A stretch of DNA of 10,821 nucleotides, from assembly GCA_937894775.1 (NCBI GenBank), contig CALAXC010000162.1:1-10821 (forward strand), given 5' to 3'. Numbering within the stretch: position 1 is the stretch's first letter; each line of letters starts with the position of its first letter. This document shows positions 5,843 through 10,821 of this stretch, piece by piece. The notes beneath the pieces are model-generated. The model was given only the letters and a program-made list of their open reading frames with translations, ran no database searches and was not told the DNA's origin. The stretch comes from an uncultured Clostridia bacterium (GTDB taxonomy: Bacteria > Bacillota > Clostridia > Oscillospirales > CAG-272). The position numbers and the translations under genes are program-made.

Positions 5843-7207
5843 ATGGTACAGATTGACGAAAAAGTCTATGGCAAGGCAAAAGAAAAACTTGAAAAGCTTT
5901 TTGACTCCAAGACCTTTGTTGAACTTGGCGCATATACCAAGCGCAACGGTGAAGATTCCGAATTTGAAGGAGTTCTTTGCGGTTACGGTTCGGTTGACGG
6001 AAAGCTTGCTTTTGCTTTTGTTCAGGATAGCGGCAGAGCAAAAGGCTCTTTTGGTGAACGTCATTTTAAAAAGATAGCTAACCTTTACGAGCTTGCGGTC
6101 AAGAACGGAGCTCCCGTAATAGGTGTTTTTGATTCCGCAGGAGCAGTCGTTTATGACGGCGCAGAAGCACTTGCGGCATATGGAAGATTTATGAAATGTG
6201 TTTCCGATGCATCGGGAATTATTCCCCAGATCGCACTTGTAGACGGTATTTGCGGCGGTTCTTCTGCTGTAGTTGCGTCTATGTTTGATGTTACGGTTAC
6301 TCTTAAGGATTCCGCAAAGCTTTTTGTGAATTCTCCCTTTACTGTGGGATCTGCAGATGCTTCTTCCTGCGGACTTTCGGCTTTCGAGGCTGAAAGCGAG
6401 GATCAGCTCTTTGCATTTGCGAGAAAGCTTGTTGCTTTGCTTCCGTCAAATAACGCAGACGGTGCTTTTGCGGAAAATAATGACGATATGAACCGAGCTG
6501 TTTCCTTTGATGCGAATAATTATAAGGCGGAAGATCTTGTAAAGCTTCTTGCTGATAACGGTGATTTTACAGCGCTTTATTCAAAGTATACCGATAAAGC
6601 TGTTCTCGGTTTTGCATCGTTTGGAGGCATTACAACGGGTATCGTTGCTTCAGATCCCGAGAATGACGGAATTATAGATATAAAGAGCGCAAGAGCGATA
6701 GCAAAGCTTGTGTCATTCTGCGACAGCTTCTCTATTCCTGTTCTTACACTTGTTGACAGTATAGGACTTGACGTAAGTCTTGAAGCTGAAAAGGCTGCTT
6801 ATGCGTCTGAGCTTGCAAGACTTGCTTACGCATATTCATCTTCCTCGAATGCAAAGCTTACCGTAGTTATAGGAAAGGCTTACGGAGCGGCATTTGCGCT
6901 TCTTGGCTCAAAGGCGATCGGGGCGGATATGGCGTATGCGCTTCCCGAGGCGGCTATAAGCGTTCTTTCTCCCGAGGCGAGTGTTGCTTTCGTATGGAAT
7001 GACAAGGTGGGCGAGCAGAGCAGAGAAGAGCTTGAAGCTGAATGGAAAGAAAAATGCGCTTCTGCCTCTGAAGCCTGCTACAAGGGTGAGCTTGACGATA
7101 TAGTGGAGCCTTCAGAGCTTCGAGCAAGAATTTGCGCAGCATTCTCGATGCTTGCGTCAAAGGCAGAGGGAAAGCCTTCACGCAGACACGCGAATATGCC
7201 TCTTTGA
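5843..7207 (+). CDS. Divergent acyl-CoA-type carboxyltransferase subunit (MmdA/PccB-like)
   Basis: A 454-residue member of the carboxyltransferase (crotonase-fold) family that moves a carboxyl group between an acyl-CoA and biotin. The N-domain has 'GYGSVDGKLAFAFVQD' (47-62), 'PVIGVFDSAGAVVYDGAEAL' (91-110) and 'GIIPQIALVDGICGGSS' (125-141). The C-domain has 'GFASFGGITTGIVAS' (256-270), 'SFCDSFSIPVLTLVDSIGL' (291-309) and 'VVIGKAYGAAFALLGSKAIG' (341-360). The usual protein is about 510 residues. This one lacks the 'GP..V...TGE' stretch after the 'FVNSP' strand (161-165) and has a shortened 'PGF.PG..QE..G' loop. Signature 'GGARIQEG' reads 'AGAVVYDG', 'CAGGAV' reads 'CGGSSA', and 'RKAYGGAY' reads 'GKAYGAAF'. 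GGAGG sits 6 bases before the start. It heads the operon with OadG-, biotin carrier-, OadB- and OadA-like genes, so methylmalonyl-CoA or another acyl-CoA is the natural guess, but the altered sites leave substrate and activity open. Confidence 0.8.
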   Translation: MVQIDEKVYGKAKEKLEKLFDSKTFVELGAYTKRNGEDSEFEGVLCGYGSVDGKLAFAFVQDSGRAKGSFGERHFKKIANLYELAVKNGAPVIGVFDSAGAVVYDGAEALAAYGRFMKCVSDASGIIPQIALVDGICGGSSAVVASMFDVTVTLKDSAKLFVNSPFTVGSADASSCGLSAFEAESEDQLFAFARKLVALLPSNNADGAFAENNDDMNRAVSFDANNYKAEDLVKLLADNGDFTALYSKYTDKAVLGFASFGGITTGIVASDPENDGIIDIKSARAIAKLVSFCDSFSIPVLTLVDSIGLDVSLEAEKAAYASELARLAYAYSSSSNAKLTVVIGKAYGAAFALLGSKAIGADMAYALPEAAISVLSPEASVAFVWNDKVGEQSREELEAEWKEKCASASEACYKGELDDIVEPSELRARICAAFSMLASKAEGKPSRRHANMPL

Positions 7208-7221
7208 TAGGAGGATAGATA

Positions 7222-7659
7222 ATGATAAAAAATGAATTGTTGCGCATCGTAGCGCTTGAGATACTTCCAAATCAAAAGGCGGCTCCGCTTTCGGGCGAGG
7301 CTTGGCTGTATGCTTTGGAAATGACTCTTTTGGGAATGGGAATGATATTTGCGGTCCTTGGTACTCTTTGGGGCGTGCTTTGTATATTCAAGCTTATATT
7401 TGCTAAGCCGAATACCAAAGAAGAAAAGTCTTCTAAAGAGGTAAAGGCTGAGCCTGCTCCTGCTCCGAAGGCAGCGTCTATTTCAAATCCTGCACCTGCT
7501 CCCGTAGCAGCTACTAATGATGATGCAGAGCTTATAGCTATTCTTACGGCGGCAATAGTCGCTTATGAAACAGAACAAAATCCCAATGCCGTACCGGGCA
7601 ATTTCAGGGTGGTTTCCTATCGCAGAGCCAATGGCGGCCGCGCTTGGAACTCAAAATAA
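7222..7659 (+). CDS. oadG: OadG-like gamma subunit of the Na+-pumping decarboxylase
   Basis: A 145-residue single-span membrane protein. The membrane helix is at about 31-60 ('MTLLGMGMIFAVLGTLWGVL'), followed by a charged then Pro/Ala-rich linker (61-98). The C-terminal cytoplasmic part has 'DDAELIAILTAAIVAYETE' (100-118) and ends with 'FRVVSYRRANGGRAW'. This architecture is that of the OadG/MmdD gamma (delta) subunit, which anchors the soluble carboxyltransferase and biotin carrier to the OadB membrane pump and stabilises the complex. A consensus AGGAGG (7209-7214) sits 7 bases before the ATG, with 14 bases between it and the preceding stop. The linker shares a near-identical 21-base stretch with the linker of the next gene. 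The sequence is too short and variable for certainty from one domain, but context and the C-terminal motif agree. Confidence 0.82.
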   Translation: MIKNELLRIVALEILPNQKAAPLSGEAWLYALEMTLLGMGMIFAVLGTLWGVLCIFKLIFAKPNTKEEKSSKEVKAEPAPAPKAASISNPAPAPVAATNDDAELIAILTAAIVAYETEQNPNAVPGNFRVVSYRRANGGRAWNSK

Positions 7660-7708
7660 ATAACGTTTTTGAATTTGATTTATTATTGAAAGGTTAAAGG
7701 TATTAAAA

Positions 7709-8113
7709 ATGAAAACTTATAATATTACCGTAAACGGAGTTACCTATACAGTAAACGTTGAAGAAGTAAACGGAGCGGCAGCACCTGCCCCCGTAGCCAC
7801 CCCTGCCCCCGTAGCAGCTGCTCCTGCACCTGCAGCAGCATCCGCAGAGGCAGCAGCACCTGCGCCTGCGGCAGCGCCCGTAAAGAATTCGGCAGCAGGC
7901 GCTATATCTGTTAAGGCTCCTATGCCAGGAAACATAATGAAGGTCAACGTAAAGACAGGCGACAGTGTCAAGAAAGGCGACGTGCTTGTAGTTCTTGAGG
8001 CTATGAAGATGGAAAATGATATCTGCGCTCCCGAGGACGGAACCGTTGCGAGTGTTGAGGTTTCTCAGGGCGCAACTGTTGAGACTGATGCGCTTCTTAT
8101 AACGCTTAACTGA
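7709..8113 (+). CDS. Free-standing biotin carboxyl carrier subunit
   Basis: A 134-residue biotin carrier (like MmdC or the transcarboxylase 1.3S subunit). Residues 1-20 form a short conserved N-terminal strand pair ('MKTYNITVNGVTYTVNVEEV'), and 23-58 an Ala/Pro-rich flexible linker. Residues 66-134 form the biotinyl domain: 'KAPMPGNIMKVNVKTGD', then 'EAMKMEN' (97-103) with K100 as the biotinylated lysine, then 'GTVASVEVSQGATVE'. The arm swings carboxybiotin between the carboxyltransferases (5843 and 9358 genes) and OadB. It replaces the C-terminal biotin domain that OadA lacks here. The ribosome site is AAAGG (7696-7700), 8 bases from the ATG. It lies 49 bases after oadG and 48 before oadB; these two spacers resemble each other. 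Confidence 0.93.
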   Translation: MKTYNITVNGVTYTVNVEEVNGAAAPAPVATPAPVAAAPAPAAASAEAAAPAPAAAPVKNSAAGAISVKAPMPGNIMKVNVKTGDSVKKGDVLVVLEAMKMENDICAPEDGTVASVEVSQGATVETDALLITLN

Positions 8114-8153
8114 TTTCCTTTTTGATTTTTGAATTGATTTTACAGAAAGGAAA
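8114..8153 (+). promoter_or_regulatory. Possible hairpin masking the oadB ribosome binding site
   Basis: TTTCCTTT (8114-8121), directly after the biotin carrier stop, is the exact reverse complement of AAAGGAAA (8146-8153), which contains the oadB Shine-Dalgarno sequence. Ribosomes finishing the biotin carrier would open this weak 8-pair stem, which could couple translation of the two genes. The stem has only two G-C pairs and a 24-base loop. Confidence 0.3.
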
Positions 8154-8161
8154 ATGTTACA

Positions 8162-9337
8162 ATGGGTGATAAAATACTGAACTTCTTGCAGACTACGGGT
8201 ATTGCAAAGCTTTTTGAAAACAGCGATTGGTGGCAAACGGTTATTATGTTTGCTATTGCTTTTGTTCTCGTTTATCTTGCAATAGTTAAGAAGTTTGAGC
8301 CTTTGTTGCTCTTACCTATTGCGATAGGAATGCTTCTTACCAATCTTCCCGGCGCAGGAATGTTTCATCTTGATTTTTTCATAGCGGAGGAGATAAGTTT
8401 TAGTAAGGTCCTTCACGACGGAGGCTTGCTTGACTTACTTTATCTTGGAGTAAAACTTGGTATATATCCGTGTCTTATCTTTATTGGTATAGGCGCTATG
8501 ACCGATTTTTCACCGCTTATTTCAAATCCAAAGAGCTTGCTTATCGGTGCGGGCGCACAGCTTGGTGTATTCGTTGCTTTTTCAGGAGCGCTTATTTCGG
8601 GTATATTTACACCGCAAGAGGCTGCGGCAATTGGTATTATCGGAGGCGCAGACGGACCTACGGCAATACTTGTTACAAAGACTTTGGCACCGCATCTTCT
8701 TGGCGCAATAGCTATTGCGGCATACAGCTATATGGCATTGATACCTATGATACAGCCGCCATTTATGAAGCTTCTTACAACAAAGAAAAAGCGTCAGATC
8801 AAGATGACAGCGCTTCGTCAGGTATCCAAGACAGAGAAGATACTTTTCCCGATAGTCGTTACTTTCGTAGTAGGACTTATAGTTCCCGATGCCGTACCGC
8901 TTGTCGGATGTCTTATGTTTGGTAACCTTCTTAATGTATGCGGTGTTACCGACAGACTTTCAAAGACGGCACAGAATGAGCTTATGAATATCGTTACGAT
9001 ATTCTTGGGTATTACCGTTGGAGCGACCGCAAGCGCGGCAAATTTCTTAAGAGTAGAAACCTTGGCGATCATCGCTCTTGGCTTGGTTGCATTCTGCATT
9101 TCTACTTGCGGCGGTCTTATTACCGCAAAGATAATGAATGTTTTGACGGGAGGAAAGATAAATCCGCTTATCGGTTCTGCGGGAGTTTCCGCTGTTCCTA
9201 TGGCGGCAAGAGTTTCACAGAAGGTAGGACAGGCGGAGGACCCCTCGAATTTCCTTCTTATGCACGCAATGGGACCTAACGTTGCGGGAGTTATCGGCTC
9301 TGCGGTTGCCGCAGGCGTATTCCTTTCGTGGTTCTGA
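8162..9337 (+). CDS. oadB: Na+-translocating decarboxylase beta subunit (carboxybiotin decarboxylase)
   Basis: A 391-residue polytopic membrane protein that decarboxylates carboxybiotin and couples this to Na+ export. The family signature 'GIIGGADGPTAIL' is at 158-170 with D164. Other conserved parts are 'AYSYMALIPMIQPP' (187-200, Y190), 'NPLIGSAGVSAVPMAAR' (334-350) and 'HAMGPNVAGVIGSA' (368-381). As I recall it, work on Klebsiella OadB marked D203, Y229, N373, G377, S382 and R389 as important; here D164, Y190, N334, G338, S343 and R350 match all six at a constant offset of 39, so the pump core looks intact. Length is slightly below the Klebsiella protein because the N-terminus is shorter. 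The start follows AAAGGA by 10 bases; an ATG at 8155 is out of frame. Decarboxylating oxaloacetate or methylmalonyl-CoA carboxyl groups this way stores energy as a sodium gradient in fermenting anaerobes. Confidence 0.96.
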   Translation: MGDKILNFLQTTGIAKLFENSDWWQTVIMFAIAFVLVYLAIVKKFEPLLLLPIAIGMLLTNLPGAGMFHLDFFIAEEISFSKVLHDGGLLDLLYLGVKLGIYPCLIFIGIGAMTDFSPLISNPKSLLIGAGAQLGVFVAFSGALISGIFTPQEAAAIGIIGGADGPTAILVTKTLAPHLLGAIAIAAYSYMALIPMIQPPFMKLLTTKKKRQIKMTALRQVSKTEKILFPIVVTFVVGLIVPDAVPLVGCLMFGNLLNVCGVTDRLSKTAQNELMNIVTIFLGITVGATASAANFLRVETLAIIALGLVAFCISTCGGLITAKIMNVLTGGKINPLIGSAGVSAVPMAARVSQKVGQAEDPSNFLLMHAMGPNVAGVIGSAVAAGVFLSWF

Positions 9338-9357
9338 TTTTTAGGAGGTAGATTAAT

Positions 9358-10755
9358 ATGGCACAGGTAAAAATAACAGAAACAGTGCTTCGAGATTCAC
9401 ATCAGTCACTCGTTGCAACAAGAATGACGACCGACGAGATGCTTCCGATACTCGCAGCTCTCGATAAAATAGGCTATCATTCACTCGAAGCATGGGGCGG
9501 TGCGACTTTTGACTCTTGCTTACGCTTTCTTAACGAAGATCCGTGGGAAAGACTTCGCAGAATAAGAGCAGAGGTAAAGAACACCAAGCTTCAGATGCTT
9601 TTCAGAGGACAGAATATTCTTGGATACCGTCATTATTCCGATGACGTGGTAGAGTACTTCGTTCAGAAGTCTATCGCAAACGGAATAGATATTTTGAGGA
9701 TCTTCGACGCTCTTAACGATGCGCGTAACCTTGAGACTGCTATCAAGGCTACCAAGAAAGAGGGCGGTCACGTTCAGGCGGCTATAAGCTATACCACGGG
9801 ACCTGTTTATACTCTTGAATATTTTACAGATTACGCAAAGACTCTTGAAAATATGGGCGCTGATTCTATTTGTATCAAGGATATGGCGGGACTTTTGAAG
9901 CCTTACGATGCGTATGAGCTTGTAAAAGCACTCAAAGAAACGGTTGCTCTTCCTATTCAGGTTCATACTCACTATACGTCAGGTCTTGCGTCGATGACTC
10001 TTCTTAAGTCGATCGAAGCGGGTGCTGATATAGTCGATACTGCAATTTCTCCTATGGCACTCGGTACTTCACAGCCGCCTACAGAGTCGCTCGTTGCAAC
10101 TCTTGCGGGAACAGAGTACGATACGGGAATAAAGCTTGAGGCTCTTGATGAGATAACTAAGTACTTTATGCCTATCCGCGAAAAGTACCTTGCAAGCGGA
10201 TTACTTGATCCTAAGATGCTTAAGGTCGACGTAAATGCGCTTATCTATCAGGTTCCGGGAGGAATGCTTTCAAATCTTGTATCTCAGCTTAAGCAGGCAG
10301 GTAAGTCGGATAAGCTTACAGAAGTTCTTGAGGAAGTTCCGAGAGTAAGAGCCGATGCGGGTTATCCGCCTTTGGTTACTCCTTCTTCGCAGATCGTAGG
10401 AACACAGGCTGTGTTTAACGTTATCGGCGGAGAGAGATATAAGATGGTAACTAAGGAATTCAAGGGACTCGTTCAGGGACAGTACGGAAAATCTCCCGTG
10501 GCTATCGATGATGATTTTGCTAAAAAGATAATCGGAGATGCCGAAAGAATAACCACCCGTCCCGCAGATGCCCTTGCTCCCGAGCTTGATGCTCTTCGTG
10601 AGAAGATAAAGCCATATATGGAGCAGGAGGAGGACGTTCTCTCTTATGCACTCTTTGAGCAGGTAGCTCTTAAATTCTTTGAGTACAGAAAAGCTAAGAA
10701 ATACGGTATAGATGCCGATAATGCCGATGCATCTTTGGGGGTTCATACTGTTTAA
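9358..10755 (+). CDS. oadA: Oxaloacetate decarboxylase alpha carboxyltransferase (OadA/5S type), no biotin domain
   Basis: A 465-residue TIM-barrel carboxyltransferase that moves the carboxyl group between oxaloacetate/pyruvate and biotin. Metal-site residues are visible: D13 in 'LRDSHQS', K174 in 'CIKDMAG' (the carbamylated lysine in this family), and H203 and H205 in 'QVHTHYTSG'. Other signatures are 'EAWGGATFDSCLRFL' (44-58), 'MLFRGQNILGYRHY' (80-93) and 'PGGMLSNL' in the C-terminal conserved carboxylase part. The full-length OadA of enterobacteria is about 590 residues with a C-terminal biotin domain; that domain is absent here, and the carrier at 7709-8113 supplies biotin in trans, as in clostridial OadA or the 5S subunit of transcarboxylase. 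AGGAGG (9343-9348) lies 9 bases before the ATG, 20 bases after oadB. It is the last gene of the operon within the window. Pyruvate carboxylase subunit B is a close relative, but the adjacent OadB and OadG favour the decarboxylase. Confidence 0.94.
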   Translation: MAQVKITETVLRDSHQSLVATRMTTDEMLPILAALDKIGYHSLEAWGGATFDSCLRFLNEDPWERLRRIRAEVKNTKLQMLFRGQNILGYRHYSDDVVEYFVQKSIANGIDILRIFDALNDARNLETAIKATKKEGGHVQAAISYTTGPVYTLEYFTDYAKTLENMGADSICIKDMAGLLKPYDAYELVKALKETVALPIQVHTHYTSGLASMTLLKSIEAGADIVDTAISPMALGTSQPPTESLVATLAGTEYDTGIKLEALDEITKYFMPIREKYLASGLLDPKMLKVDVNALIYQVPGGMLSNLVSQLKQAGKSDKLTEVLEEVPRVRADAGYPPLVTPSSQIVGTQAVFNVIGGERYKMVTKEFKGLVQGQYGKSPVAIDDDFAKKIIGDAERITTRPADALAPELDALREKIKPYMEQEEDVLSYALFEQVALKFFEYRKAKKYGIDADNADASLGVHTV

Positions 10756-10773
10756 TAGATAGGGTTTATGGGG

Positions 10774-10791
10774 CTGCGTCATTTAGCGCAG
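10774..10791 (+). terminator. Weak hairpin after oadA
   Basis: CTGCGT and GCGCAG can pair around a 6-base loop 18 bases after the oadA stop, with one T-G pair. No T run follows inside the window; the bases after it are A-rich. It may be a partial or Rho-assisted end of the operon, or chance. Confidence 0.25.
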
Positions 10792-10821
10792 AACAAAAAC
10801 ACACGAAATAAAATTAAATAA

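Noticed and set aside
7703..8236. 177-codon minus-strand frame rich in Cys/Arg/Gly
   Set aside because: This is the antisense of the Ala/Pro-rich biotin carrier linker; its composition comes from reading GCN/CCN repeats backwards.
9358..10755. Possible truncation of OadA because the biotin domain is missing
   Set aside because: The protein ends naturally after the conserved carboxylase domain, and a separate biotin carrier is encoded in the same operon, so this is a normal split architecture.

Overview
The window looks like chromosomal DNA from an anaerobic gut-type Clostridium relative (Bacillota, Clostridia, probably the Oscillospiraceae/Ruminococcaceae side). This rests on the Na+-pump decarboxylase operon with a free-standing biotin carrier, strong AGGAGG-type ribosome sites, a BspA-like leucine-rich-repeat lipoprotein, and a plant- or host-glycan hydrolase paired with an SGNH esterase. 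The genus cannot be read from the sequence.

Layout. (1) Bases 1-3344, plus strand: a large glycoside-hydrolase-like protein cut by the left edge, followed 3 bases later by an SGNH/GDSL hydrolase. This is a small glycan-degradation operon that ends at a hairpin terminator. It is richer in G+C and uses mostly CTG for leucine. (2) Bases 3365-5133: an AT-rich segment bounded by a 28-base imperfect inverted repeat. It carries one minus-strand gene for a leucine-rich-repeat surface lipoprotein, with its own near-consensus promoter and a terminator near each end. No transposase is present. (3) Bases 5164-5610, minus strand: a small four-helix membrane protein resembling the TIGR04086/YrzE family. 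(4) Bases 5611-5842: a divergent promoter region. (5) Bases 5843-10755, plus strand: a five-gene operon for a biotin-dependent, sodium-translocating decarboxylase. The order is acyl-CoA-type carboxyltransferase (divergent), OadG-like gamma subunit, biotin carrier, OadB, and OadA carboxyltransferase.

How the operon should work. OadA takes the carboxyl group from oxaloacetate (or exchanges it with pyruvate) onto the biotin carrier. OadB decarboxylates carboxybiotin in the membrane and exports Na+. OadG anchors the complex. OadB keeps all six residues I recall as important in the Klebsiella protein, at a constant offset. The first gene adds an acyl-CoA carboxyltransferase-like subunit, so two carboxyltransferases of different substrate class share one carrier and one pump. 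That combines the parts list of a transcarboxylase with that of a Na+ pump. The acyl-CoA subunit has changed several family signature positions, so its substrate, or whether it is catalytic at all, is open.

Most noteworthy points: the hybrid carboxyltransferase/Na+ pump operon with its divergent first subunit; the inverted-repeat-bounded lipoprotein cassette; a promoter whose -35 box lies in the loop of a terminator hairpin; a three-repeat super-period in the lipoprotein; and a sharp change in base and codon use near 3345-3365. I saw no RNA genes, CRISPR arrays or phage genes.
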